A program made the position numbers and the translations under genes. A stretch of DNA of 64,000 bases from Lithospermum erythrorhizon. Its lineage: Eukaryota; Streptophyta; Magnoliopsida; Boraginales; Boraginaceae. Of this stretch, positions 1 to 11,929 are shown in pieces (the stretch's first letter is position 1; every line of letters starts with the position of its first letter). The notes beneath the pieces were generated by a model. The model had not been told where the DNA came from and did not search any database. It saw only the letters and a list, made by a program, of their open reading frames with translations. The stretch lies in assembly GCA_019722365.1 (NCBI GenBank), contig JADFUC010002255.1:434001-498000 (forward strand), given 5' to 3'.

Positions 1-330
1 AAGTCCAAGTCCAAGCATCACACCAAATCGCTAATCTCAAGCACAAGAACCATTTAGAGACCAATAGATTAATAGTCGCACTCTCAATCGTTGACATAAA
101 TTATTTTGCACTCTGTATATTTCCTCAAAAGTCGCTCTTATCAGATGTACAAGACATACATTATAAATAATAAGATCTTTCTACTCAAGTACATCCATTA
201 TACTTAAATCAAAAATAAAATCTTTTAACCTACAAGACAAGATGAAAATATTGATAATAATAGCAAACATAAATAAATACTCGATAGACTTTTCACGAGA
301 TACTATACAATATATTTCACTAGATAGTAT

Positions 331-332
<2 letters not shown>
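1..332. other. AT-rich non-coding flank
   Basis: I see no coding signal, RNA gene or recognisable element in this AT-rich stretch before the TA microsatellite. Confidence 0.5.

Positions 333-333
<1 letters not shown>

Positions 334-388
<55 letters not shown>
334..388. repeat. (TA)n microsatellite
   Basis: About 55 bp of uninterrupted TA dinucleotide. It sits just left of a MITE-like inverted-repeat element. A shorter TA run lies at about 1600-1622 inside another MITE. Confidence 0.95.
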
Positions 389-394
<6 letters not shown>

Positions 395-396
395 TA

Positions 397-681
397 GCAT
401 TCTCCAATTCAAAGAATAAGACTTTTCTTTTTTTCGTCCACTCTTTGACTATCAATAACTAATTAATTATATGATGAAAAAATTGTAAAAATTTACTTTT
501 GTGAAAATATATTTAAAGATAAATTTATTGATATCAATTTTTTATTTTTAGAAGTAAATAATGAAAAGTTATTGATGGTCAAAGTTGGCCATGCAAAAAC
601 GAAAACGTCTTATAATATGAATTGAATGTAGTATTTAAGTAAACAAATTGAAACATCTTTTTGGGATGGAGGAGGTAGTAA
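397..681. mobile_element. Stowaway-like MITE (degenerate)
   Basis: The left arm (about 397-465) and the reverse complement of the right arm (about 545-681) share ATAAGAC...TTTTC followed by GAC(T/C)ATCAATAACT. The right end reads GGGATGGAGGAGGTAGTA, a typical plant Stowaway terminus. The right arm is longer than the left, so an internal insertion or deletion has occurred. There is no coding capacity. Confidence 0.55.
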
Positions 682-1080
682 GAAATACTTTGTTTTTATT
701 TTTATATGAATTTTTTACCCTTTTATCTTGCTTAAGCGAGAAAATGGGTGGAGTAAGGAATTAAAATTAAAAACGCCGTTAAAAAAATGACATATTTTAT
801 TGATTAAACTAGAAAGATGCTAATGTTACTTTTTATCACAAAATGAATTAATAGTGTCTATGGCTCTATGCTAATATTATTTACAATTTATCTGACTTAC
901 TGTATCATAATGAACTAATTGGGTTTGTATAATTAAATTCAAAATATATAATAGGAGTAACTATTTTTTCAAAGAAGTCCGGGGGCACTGCTCCTCTTTG
1001 GCCATCCTCTGCCTCTGGACGAGAGCCTCTTTATTAAGTCCATTAGGACATGTTATAGATGCGCTTAAAGTATTCATCAT
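682..1080. other. non-coding, nothing recognised
   Basis: AT-rich sequence without an open frame of note. A short GC-richer patch at about 975-1050 has no recognisable coding or RNA character. Confidence 0.4.
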
Positions 1081-1084
1081 CATC

Positions 1085-1490
1085 GAACTTCACTGAGTTT
1101 CTCTATTCTATCACTCAATTTTAATATGTTCCATCTCCCATCACCCACTCTACAATTGGCAATTTGGTCCCCACGTCAAAATGGCCAAAACACTAATAGC
1201 TATTGTGAAAATGACTATTTTGGACTTCTATTTGTGAGATGCCAAGTGAAAATGACTATTTTGCCCCCCCTATTTGCAAGTGTGTAGTTAGAAGTTTTGC
1301 TATTAAGGGCAAAATTGTCATTTCACTAAAAAAGTTACTAATTTGACTAAAATACTCTACTGAGTTGTTTTGACGCCCATTTCGACGGCTTTAATTCAAA
1401 TTTGCTAATTGCTCAAGTTAAGGATGGAATGGAACACTTTAAAAAATTGAGCGATGGAACGAAACTCGAAGCGGGAGCTTCACATTTCAC
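1085..1490. mobile_element. non-autonomous inverted-repeat element
   Basis: The left arm (about 1090-1140, with GAGTTTCTCTATTC then ATCACTCAATTTT then TGTTCCAT) is matched by the reverse complement of the right arm (about 1425-1485, with GAGTTTCGTTCC then ATCGCTCAATTTT then TGTTCCAT). The centre has short direct repeats of the type GTGAAAATGACTATTTTG (about 1206 and 1247). The arms, the size of about 0.4 kb and the lack of ORFs fit a MITE, but the superfamily is unclear. Confidence 0.5.
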
Positions 1491-1510
1491 GCTTTTAGCC
1501 CTATATCAGA

Positions 1511-1788
1511 TATACTTCATCCGTCTTTAAAAAAATTATCACTTTTAATTTTAATGAGTTAACTTTTTAATTTCAATTCAAATAATTTTTAATGTGTTTA
1601 TATATATATATATATATATATATTTGGGAAAAACATATCAATATGTAGTATTTTCAACATACTTTATTATTAATTTGATAATTTTGATTCAAATTAAAGT
1701 TTTGTATGTCAATCAAGATTATAAATTTGTTAATCTTTAATTATGAAAAGACAAACTAGAAAATCTTTTATGGATGAAGGGAGTATAT
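1511..1788. mobile_element. Stowaway-like MITE
   Basis: The left terminus TACTTCATCCGTC and the reverse complement of the right terminus TACTCCCTTCATCCAT form terminal inverted repeats with TA at both edges, as in Stowaway (Tc1/mariner-type) MITEs. Length is about 280 bp with no ORF, and there is an internal TA run. Confidence 0.65.
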
Positions 1789-1790
1789 TG

Positions 1791-4700
1791 TAATTTGCCA
1801 TGTATGTGATTTAGAAAACGTGATGAGATAACGAAGCTCTTTTTTAAGATGGTTACAACTTGGTACTTATAATGCGCTTACTTCCACTTCTTGGTCATTG
1901 ATCACACCTTTTTATCAATTGTCAAGACGGAGTAGTAGATATTTTCAGATTGCTATTTTTAAATTTGTGAAACTCCCCCCACTAGACAGACAAACGCGCC
2001 TACATCAATAGCTCCTCAAGCCATTATTTTTCGATTTTTGGCATTTTTTTTCTCCATTTCAGTTTTTTCCATTTTTTTCATGATTTTAGTTTCATTCCTT
2101 TTAGATTATAGTTTTTTTGTTAGATGATTCATAATTATTTTTAAAACATTCAAGATAATTTTCTTCTAATTATTCATCATGTAATATTCCACGTCTTAGT
2201 GAAATATGTTAAAATCATGGTGATCTCTTACAATAGATGGTCTATACTTTTTATCTAGACTCATTATTATGTATTTTTTACTATTACTTAACTTTTATTT
2301 ATATGGTCGCTATACCTTACTGAAATATAGTGTGGTATTAATACATAGTTGCTAATACCAATATATGCCTCCCCCGCCGATTCTAAAAATCAACTTTAAA
2401 TCAATATCATATCATAAAGAAAAAGTAACTAAAAATCATGTCTAACAACTAAAATTCATTCATCTAATCTAGTTATTTCCTTCAAGCTTTTTTGTTAATC
2501 CATTCTTCCTTTTCTTCTACCTGCTCAGCGTGACGTTCCTTTGCCATTTTGCGTACAATAACACGAAACTAAATATTGGTCATTCACATATGCTAATGCT
2601 CTCCGTCCAGCTTGGAATATTCCTCTCTCCATCACACCCGTGATAGTATTCACCCCGCATTTTATTTTTTTCTGCTAGTATTTTAAATATTTAAGAAACT
2701 AAATAAATATTTTACATTATTATTAAACGGGAAATATGCTTTGGAACTCCGCCAATTAAAATAATAAAATTTAGGTGACGACTTCAATACCAAAGACACT
2801 CGGCTGGTGGTATTTCTTTTCGAATACGTATCAGCCTGGCCGGCGTATAATATATGGATTATGTGACAGATAAAACATATGTGAGTCATGCACAATAAAA
2901 GTACATAGCTAACATAAAGAAAATGATATATGAGCACGCAACATAAGAGAAGTACAAAAAAAGTAACATTGACTAACAAGAATATATTCACACTTCACAA
3001 TAACATGCAGCCGCATCATAATCGGAGATTCATTTCCGATAAAAATGGACACCTCCACAAGATTTACATGTGTATTTCATAGAATGAAATGGATACCACT
3101 TTAGTATAGGCGAGTGTATTACAGAAACTATATGTGAATACCAGCTGATGAAATTCGCACAAATCATTAGCTTTAAACGGATACCACGACTACATAATAT
3201 AATATTCAATCGAAATTAATTCTAAAAAAATCCAAAATATTCCAAACACATAATAATCAATATTTCGTTCAATGTTAAAAGTTAGCATAATTTATCAAAC
3301 ATATTCATAAAAGCAAAGTATCAAACACCTTTCATTCGCCTAAAATTTTAATAATCAATACAAAATAATGAGGATATCACCTAAACAAGCAATAATAAAG
3401 AAATCAACAATAACAATCATAAAAACAAAAGTATATACCATAAACAACCTCAAAATCTGATTCTTTATTTACAAATTGAACACAATTCAAAAAAACTTCA
3501 AACATTATCAAATTTGCCAACAAAAAAGAAAAACCCAACAATATTCTAACAAAAACTTCAAAAAGACACCATAAGCAACCTAGTCAAAAAAAATCTCATC
3601 AATGTCTTAAACACATACCACAAATTTTATGTAATTTCACTTCAATTAACATTCATAGAAAATACGCTACGCAACAATAAAAATACTAAAAAAATGGAAA
3701 TATGGCCGAAAAAACCTTTGTTTTCTAGTTGTCTTCACCATTTTTTGTTCAATACTTTCAACTTCTTTGTCCTCAAATGCTCCTCCGATGCTAATCAAAT
3801 TGCCTTTATAAATCTGCTGGTTATTCTCTCGGGTTTTGGGGGATTTGTGACAAATTATTTGGGGGTAAGTAAAATATGGTATTTCGAAATTAGGGGATTT
3901 GTGAGAATTTTTGAGTAATTATGGTATTTCAAAATTAGCATATTTGTGAGAATTTTTTTTGTGGGATTCATGTGATTGTATGAGCAAAATTAGGGAATTT
4001 CTGCGGAGAAAATTAGATTTTAGGCACGTGAGTGAAATTAATGGAGCGATTTGCTTTTATTTTTGTAATTAAATAAGTAATTATCTCTTTTACTGTAGTT
4101 AATTCATACTTACACCCTTCTCAAAGATTATAAATACAACTCGACGATAACAAAGATATGAACAACCCCAAGCAAACTACCATTTCCATTCAATGATACT
4201 ACTTCTTGAGATTGACACTATGACATGCCTTTATTTCATGGGATCTTTTGATGCCATCATTCCCTTTAACTGCAAGAGCCTCCGTTTGAACATCATCATC
4301 TAAATCCATTGTTTGATGGGCTTGTTAGATCACACCCACCAGGGACAATAGCACGTACAACAAGATCTATTAATAACCTTGTGTTGACTTGTCAGTAGTA
4401 GCTATTACACCACAATCAGACCAAATGTTGACTAAAATCACATAACATAACAAATGAAAAATATGGAATAAATGCTGTTGAGTGAAGAAGCGACTAACTT
4501 CAATTTCATTCGAGAAAGAGCTTTCGAATTTAATTACTACCAAAAAATTAATTAAAGATGGATGCATTCACGTTCTTCATCCTCCACTCCTTGAATGTGT
4601 ACTACAGAGTCCAGCCTATGTTCATCAAGCGCCCACTAATTAGGGGGTCGGATCAAGCCAACTTCCACTTTTTCTTGAAAGAGTTACTAATTACTCCACA

Positions 4701-6060
4701 TCCATGCTAGGTAAAATATGGGAGGGAAAACGCCAGCATTGCATGCATTTTATACGACTAATAATTACGAAGAAAATTAAGTGGAAAAAAGGGAAAGCTT
4801 TATTGGGAAAAAAATCGCATAAAACACATTTACGTATAAAACGACATTATTAAAAGTACGGGATCAAAAATACGAAAATATAACTTAATATTTTTACATT
4901 TATTTGTATATTAATTGCTCAACTTTAATTTATAAAGGACCATTTCTTAGATACTTTTAGGAAAAATAGTAAGATCTTTGATTATTTTCTCAAATTATTT
5001 AATAAATACCTATTTAAAATAATTTATTTAAACGATATAATGAATTTTACGTTCACAATTAAAAACATCATAAAGTTTATAATTATTCATCTACTAAATA
5101 ACTATTATCATCTAAATGTGAAATATATTCCTCAAAGTTGTATTTGGGATCGGATCCACATGCTCTTCATCACTCATCTCCATCAATAGGTGTATCAACA
5201 TTATTCCTCCATTGCTATTGTACTCATCCTAAATACTAACATAGACAAATATGTCTAACATTTCATGAGTTATCCTATTTCTATTCTTAATTTGTGCAAC
5301 TTCAAAATTGGAATAAATGCTTTTGATAAAAAAAAAACTCGTTTTTTAAAGTATATATGAAAAACACGTTTTTTTACTCAAAAATAGATATGTACGTGTT
5401 TTATACGCGTTTTATATGGTAACATTATAAAAAATGAGTTTTTTTAAATATAATTCATTTGAGTATGGCAAACGAATTTTTACACCAATATACGTACATA
5501 TGGGTTTTATACGAGTAGTTACGAACATGGCTCTACATGTTTATAAATGCTACTTTTCGGCTTGTAATTACTCTGTAGTTCAAAAGCATGAATTTTATTT
5601 AAGTGATGTACGTTTTTCAAGAATTTGAAGTTCGTTGAAAGGTTTATAATATAGTACTCCATCCAATAAAAATATATAGTTTTTATTTTTTCAAAAAATT
5701 AAGACATACGAAGTATTAGTTAATGAACGGGCATATTTCGAAAGACTTACGTAAACATTAGTCAAATAGAGCAAGTAGTGAAAAAAATAGTCAATCTTCA
5801 CGGAATTGAGGGAGTCGGGGAATATATGTCGACAAATTTTAATATTTTGATAGAAACAATATTTTCTCTTATGTATACTATGTATAATATTAATTACGGA
5901 TCACATTATATAGGAGTATATAACACTAAACAATTGTATCATCGAACTTGTCCTAGGTTCCAGCTCGGACCCATTATTAACACATGGCCATTCAGCCCGA
6001 ACCTCTAAGGGGTGCAGGTGCGACGAACTTGGGTTCTATCACCAGCAAACACGGTTTGTA
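1791..6060. other. AT-rich intergenic sequence
   Basis: No gene is supported over about 4.3 kb. Open frames are short and of low complexity. A segment at about 4150-4370 has, on the minus strand, a short open stretch of ordinary amino-acid composition (about 35 codons from an ATG near 4310) that I do not recognise. A truncated MITE-like end, TACTCCATCCAATAAAAATATATAG in type, begins near 5655. Confidence 0.4.
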
Positions 6061-6069
6061 TATCTAGAT

Positions 6070-6195
6070 TATTTAGTACTCCGTATGTTAGAAGTATGAC
6101 ATCAAGTAATGGTTTGTATATAAGTGATTTGACATGTGTATCTTAGAACGAAGTAGGTGTTTTTTGTACTCCATATCTTAGAAGTACAGTATTAA
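6070..6195. repeat. imperfect two-copy tandem repeat
   Basis: Two copies of a unit containing GTACTCC(G/A)TAT.TTAGAAGTA followed by TTAAGTA or CAAGTA lie about 90 bp apart (near 6075 and 6165). The motif also contains the ACTCCGTAT relic found elsewhere in the window. Confidence 0.45.
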
Positions 6196-6566
6196 GTACA
6201 TTATATAAAAGTCGTCATTCCAACACTTATATGCAAAGTTTGAAAATTAAAATAACCATTCTTATTTAGATCACTCAAAATGAAACTACTCATTGCAAAA
6301 AGATTGACTTCAAATTTAAGCACCACAACCCTATTTACAATGGCACACGAAACCATAAATATACATGTGCATATATATAGTTGCAAAGCTTATTATCTAA
6401 ATATTAACTAGATAATTTTAATCTCTATATTTACTTCCCACTCAATAGTTTTATCATGTCATATAAATTCATATGACTGGAATGCAAATATAAAAAACAC
6501 ATTTCTAGCTAATAATACATAAGATATCACTATACATATTACATAGGTAATTTTAGTGCTCTACCA

Positions 6567-9500
6567 TCATTTGGAAAATGGACTCTTGGGGGAGAACAAT
6601 CTTCTTGGAGATAAGATTCCCATTAATCCTGGTGAACCAAGCTCGTCAAAGGACTGACGTCTTGGTGTTGTTCCACCATAATAATCTTCCATATCTTCAT
6701 GGGGAATATTTGAACCATTGAAAGTAGTGCACCTTGTAAACTTACCCAGCCATGATGTCTTCCTAGGAGAATCAATATGTGTTCCATTCATTTTGTCACA
6801 TAGATATTGTTTCACAACTTGTAACCCTTGTTCTATAATATCCATCGATGGCGAAACGAGTGGATTCCCATCAACATTGAGCTTCTGAATCTTCTTTAAA
6901 CATCCTATCGACTCAGGTAATTGAGATAAATTATTATAACTTACGTCTAATTCTACTAGAGAAATAAGAAGTCCGACAGAGTATGGTAGGCTAGTAAAAT
7001 GCTGGAAATTTTGGCTCACATTGAGGATTTGGAGGTTGATTAAGTTCTCTAGATCTTCCGGGAGGGATTGTAGGTGGTTCAATCGAGCGTCTAAGACTCG
7101 AAGATTGGTTAAATGGGAGGTGGAGTAAGGAAGAAATGAGAGCTTATTTGAATTGACTGATAATTTCTTGAGGTTTACTAATTCAAAACCTATGGATTCT
7201 GGGAGCTGCATGAGTTGATTGAAGTTTGCATTCAACTCTTCAAGTAATCTGTAATGTTAAAAGTTATCAATAAACAATGACTACATCCTTAACAACAATC
7301 ATTTACACGGTCTAAAACAGAACTCAATTCAATTTATTTTAATTAAGGTTTTCAAAATAAATATGTTACACATTAATAAAAGTAGATGATTATTTAGCAT
7401 TATAAGAAAAGCACGAAATAATTACACATCAATGTAAAGAACTTAATAATAGGCAAAAGCTATGTAAATTACGTAGGTGAAAATATGTAAATAATTGAAT
7501 TGCCAACCGTCGCAGGCCCTTTTGATTGTCACTATACAAAAGGACACCATGAGAATGTTAATAAGAGAATTTATTTTATTTACATCTCTTTTGTTTTGTA
7601 TTGAAGAGTTGAACTTATTTTATAAAACAGTGAAATAGAAAAAGATAAACAAGGGGGGCAGGTTCCGTTGTTTACGCCATTTTATGAAAGCACACCATAA
7701 ATAATTACAAGTTGATTAGCAAGTTGTGATATACGGAGTATTATTAATATTACTAATTTATAAAAGGAATCAATTGATGTACGGAATACAAAAGGCGATC
7801 ATCAGCTACAAAAAACAATGAAACGTTGACTATAAGATTTATTAATGTGATATTCGGTTGACATAGAATCATAAATAAGTGAAGGGGCCAGCTAATATCA
7901 TTTGATAAGCTATCACCACCCAAGCTTTTTTTTTTAATTGCAAGTACAAATATCTCTACCATGAAGTTGCCAGGAATCAGCTGAATAATTTAAACTTTAT
8001 AAATAAATTAATTAAAAATTTATAACAAACAAACAAGTGTTCGTTCTTATGAACTCATCAATGACATGGTCACATAATACTTTATAGTCGAAGAGTTATC
8101 TTCATAAATATCTTGCAACAATGTCTTTTGGAAGTAGGTGTTTATAAGCTATCGAATGTTATTAGAAATAAAATATAGATTAAAAAAAATATGGATATAC
8201 TGGTGACTTATTTTGTCTTTATATATATTACGTTATTAAAATATATAAAATTAAATCATATAAGTTAGATATGAAGAAATCATGCTATTAATATTGATGA
8301 AAGGATCCCTCCTCAACCTAATTCCTATGTACCTTATATGCCTCTCGCTTTAAACGTATTTGATGATATTATGAGGAGTTAGATATAATGTAACCAATCA
8401 CTTTATGCATGTTATACGAATTTCAAAGTAAGAAGACATGAAATTAGATATTGAAAGGAGTTAGATATCTTCAACGTCAATATAATAATGTGTGAAACAA
8501 GTGTATAATTAAACCCAATTTGAATTGGATAGTGAAATTAACCTGCAATTTTCAATGGTCTTGGGAAGAGACTGAATATGGTTGCCGGAAACGTTCAAGA
8601 TCTTAAGCTTTGATAAGCAGCCAATTGAATTTGGAAGAGTCTTCAGCTGATTTGATTTCACGTCCAATACCACCACGTTAAGAAGTCTGGCTATTAAAGA
8701 CTCCGGTATGCTCTGTGGAGAAAGAAAAAATGGAAATTAGTAGTATTACTTACGTACCTTTGGAATCGTCCAATTTAAGTATTACTTACGTACCTTTGGA
8801 ATCGTCCAATTTAAGGAGTATTATTTTTCTATAGTTCAAATTAATTAATGTTATTATCTTAACTGACATAATTAACTTTAATTTGAACCATAATTATCAT
8901 GTAAATATGGTAAAAATATGTTGAAAATATTATAGGGAGTATTTTATATATATATTTCTTACCAAATACTCCAATAATTCTAGATATATAAAAATATTTG
9001 AATTGAAAATCTAAATATCTATTATTAAGATTCAAATATGAACTACGTAATACGGAGTATTTTTTAGAAATGTATGGGCTACTGTTATATGTATTACTCA
9101 GAATTAACAATTTGATTTGATTCATGACTTTATGTAATTTTCGATCACCTAATTATTCAAGGAAATCTATCAGAATATATTGTGACAAGTCAAACCAATC
9201 AATAAGTTTCTGATTTTGATTAAAGTGAAGACTACCCAGAAGAAGTTTTGGATGGAAATTAAGAGATTGGTATTGTTTATACGCAAGTCTCTCATCATCT
9301 GATCGTTCATCAAGGTTAGAATTTCTAACGTAAGACTTTAGATACGTTTTGATCATTTGGTCATTTTCAAGAGGACAAATATTATTTCTATTCCGTATTT
9401 AATTAAGTAAATTAAATAAAAATAAGGATACATATATTTAATATTATATTTTCCAAAACAAAAAGCAGGATGGTTATGATTTATGAACATATATACTCTG

Positions 9501-11929
9501 TAAAATTCAAGAAAGACAGCAACAAGTTTTGAAATTCTTGGCGCCTGTATAACATAAGATTGCGACTTTGGTGGGAGTATTCATTCCCGATGTCTTAAAA
9601 CACGGAGCAAATTATGGTACTTTTTAAAAAGAGTTTCAATTGAAATCAAGTTTAATTATAAAACGTCTATTAATATAAATAACTTTGATTTTATTAAAGT
9701 GTGAAATCACTACACTAACGGCTCCTTGAGGTCACTACGCTAGCTATCACAAATGAATTAATGTGTTATGTGTCTCAATTGATCAAGGAACTAGAGATTT
9801 TTTTTTTAACCACTTCAACACAAGGTTCGATCATTATGAGTCGAACTCATACTGCATGAAGAGTCTAGAACTAGAAATTTACTTTTAACCACTTCAACAC
9901 AAAATTCGATCATTAAGTCGAACTCATACTGCATGAAGAGGCTAGCGAGGATGTTGGTTCTTAGAGTATTAACAATCTAATTCTTTACCAATTGAGTTAT
10001 GTACCGAGGTCAACTTTTTTTTTTATTAAAATTATGTTTTTCACCATGTATTATATATAATATATATAATCAGTTAAAAAATCATTATTAATCCTAAATA
10101 AATCTTTTTCAATAATTTGTTTAGAATTTCAAATTTGACATGTATTGTGTAGTATCCGATCATATACACATTTCAATCAAGACTAAAAATTTGATGTACT
10201 AATTATTGGATGAAAATTGACTAATTATTTGGATAAAAGAATTTTTACAAAATGAAATGAATGAGTATTATTTAATTATAAATTCAAAATAAAATAGAAT
10301 TTAACTACTTTTAAGAGTAAGAAAAAAAGATTGTTTCACTAGTTTAGCTGTCATTTAATTTGTTCCACTTACAAAAGTCAAAAACAGAAAAATAAGCAAA
10401 TAAAATATAATCCATATATATATATCAAGCCCACTGATAAATCATAATCAGCTAGATGACTTGGGTAGCTTTATCTTTTTGTTTTCTTCATGGAAATCAT
10501 GGCACACTGTCTGGTCGTCTTTCAACGAGGGATGATTTTTAATTAAAAATATGCGAATATTCCTTTAATTAATTAATGGTTGAATTAATTAACATTTGAA
10601 ACCTCCTTTTTAGATGTGCAACCTTCTACCACTAGAGGTCCACCCCCCCTAGCTTCAATGATGAAGCTGGAGGGGTTGGAATAATGCTGACCCTTCCATA
10701 TGTTTTAAGGTCTTTTTCTTTTTATTACGGAGTAATACTTAATTTCTTGTTCTTAATTTATTTTGGATTATTTTAGTTTTTTAATTGGTTTTGCTAAATG
10801 ATTTGAACCATATTTTAGACCAGATTCATTTAATTAACATAATCACATACTCTCTTCGATTTTTTTTTACTTGATGCTAGAATTTTGTACAAGTACGCTT
10901 ATTAAGGAAAAGAAAATAAATAAAATGCATATTTAAAATAAAGAATATTAATTAATTAAAATCATATCATTGGTTGGTTGACAAGTTCAATAGAAAAATT
11001 AGTCAAAAAGTACATTGAAAATATAAAAGTACAATTTATTATGTTAGAATGACAATTATTTTAAAATAAAATAATTATGCTAGAATGACAGTTAAAAAAA
11101 TCGGAGGGGGTAATTTATAAACTAATCAATAAATAAGTGAATCTTTCAAAAGAAAGTTAAAAAAGTTAGTTAATTCACCAACAAATTATATACTGTACCT
11201 ACATATTCGGAGTATTATAAAGATAAACATTATACGGAGTATTGTTGTAGTTGCAAAATCAGTGAACTTATATTTATAGCACTACACAACTGTATATTTG
11301 TTCCATTTTTTAGTTGTATTTTTAGCTAAAAAGATATTTGAAAATATTTGTTGTTTTATTAAAATAAATAGTATTTTTATATTATCAATATATTTTTTAA
11401 TTATTTTTTTCTTTAAAATTAATAATCAATCAATGATATTATTTCAATTGATTGTCATTCCACATAACTAATAAAGATGACCCGTTATAAACCTTTTCTT
11501 TAATAAAAATATTGTGATCACCTCAATTACTTACTGGTATATATTAATACAAATAAATTAAATAGATTACGATTATTTCCAATCAAAATCGAATTATATA
11601 AATAACAATATTATTTCTTATTAATTCACAAGGTTAAAAAGATAAAACTTATATGCATGAGATTAAGAATGATTTACCTGAAGATTGTTGTTGGAGAGGT
11701 CAAGTTTGCATATGGAACCCAAATTAAGAGAAGGTCTTACAAGAGATTCCAAAGACAACCCACTAAGATCCACAACTTCAAGCTTCTCTTCTTGAATTTG
11801 AGAACAATTATATGAACTAGATTTTCTTTTCTGATTATTATTACTATAATAATCTTGTTGCTGCCTCCTACTATTATTCTTCAACGTATCGATTTTCATC
11901 GTTTGTTGATGCTCCTGGTACATCTGCAT
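6567..11929 (-). CDS. plant intracellular Ras-group-related LRR protein (PIRL type)
   Basis: Three exons on the minus strand: 11929-11678, 8712-8543 and 7248-6567 (stop included). They give 1104 nt, 367 residues. Both introns have GT-AG borders and the joins keep frame: exon 1 ends on a whole codon (LSNNNLQ), and exon 2 ends in phase 2 and is completed by the first base of exon 3. Residues 1-45 are polar and Q/N/S-rich. About nine leucine-rich repeats of 23 residues follow (about residues 50-290), with consensus-like units such as [23 protein letters not shown] and [20 protein letters not shown]. The C-terminal tail (about 290-367) is charged and S/P-rich and ends in [14 protein letters not shown]. 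The LxxLPxxI repeat type without signal peptide, membrane segment or kinase matches the PIRL family, cytoplasmic LRR proteins related to animal Ras-binding LRR proteins. The length fits the Arabidopsis PIRL6/7/8 subgroup (370-385 residues), my closest guess. An ATG at codon 3 is an alternative start. No damage is visible. Confidence 0.9.
8742..8815. repeat. perfect 36-bp tandem duplication in PIRL intron 1
   Basis: The unit beginning AGTATTACTTACGTACC and ending TCCAATTTAAG occurs at 8742 and again at 8778 with no mismatch. It lies about 30 bp upstream (in gene sense) of the exon 2 acceptor, so it occupies the branch-point region. The lack of divergence suggests a recent duplication. Confidence 0.9.
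9786..10016 (-). mobile_element. tRNA-derived SINE-like insertion with internal duplication
   Basis: Read on the minus strand from about 10016, it shows an A-box-like ATAACTCAATTGGTAAAGA and, further on, a B-box-like GAGTTCGACT. It ends in an A-rich tail (minus sense; a T run at about 9798-9807 on the plus strand). The B-box half (with AACCACTTCAACACAA and TCGAACTCATACTGCATGAAGAG on the plus strand) is present twice, starting at 9808 and 9887, a period of 79-80 bp. It lies in PIRL intron 1, in the gene's own orientation. Confidence 0.6.
10644..10675. other. GC-rich hairpin in PIRL intron 1
   Basis: CCCCCCTAGCTTCA pairs with TGAAGCTGGAGGGG across a four-base loop, giving a 14-bp stem with one mismatch and one G-T pair. 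It stands out from the AT-rich intron. The stem is far shorter than a normal plant miRNA precursor, so a miRNA gene is not claimed. Confidence 0.6.
10850..11110. mobile_element. complete Stowaway-like MITE in PIRL intron 1
   Basis: The 261-bp element starts CTCTCTTCGATTTTTTT and ends AAAAAAATCGGAGGGGG, forming terminal inverted repeats. It is flanked by TA on both sides (10848-10849 and 11111-11112), the Stowaway target duplication. Inner motifs such as AATGACAATTATTTTA and the CAATGATAT type are shared with the partial copy at about 13976-14200 and remnants near 11330-11470, so this is a local family. Confidence 0.75.

Noticed and set aside
7753..7962. Small open frames in the PIRL introns (also 8859-9125 and 9153-9356)
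   Set aside because: They are AT-rich chance frames with no similarity to the LRR protein. The splice sites place them in introns.
10644..10675. A miRNA precursor
   Set aside because: The stem is only 14 bp, too short for a plant miRNA/miRNA* duplex.
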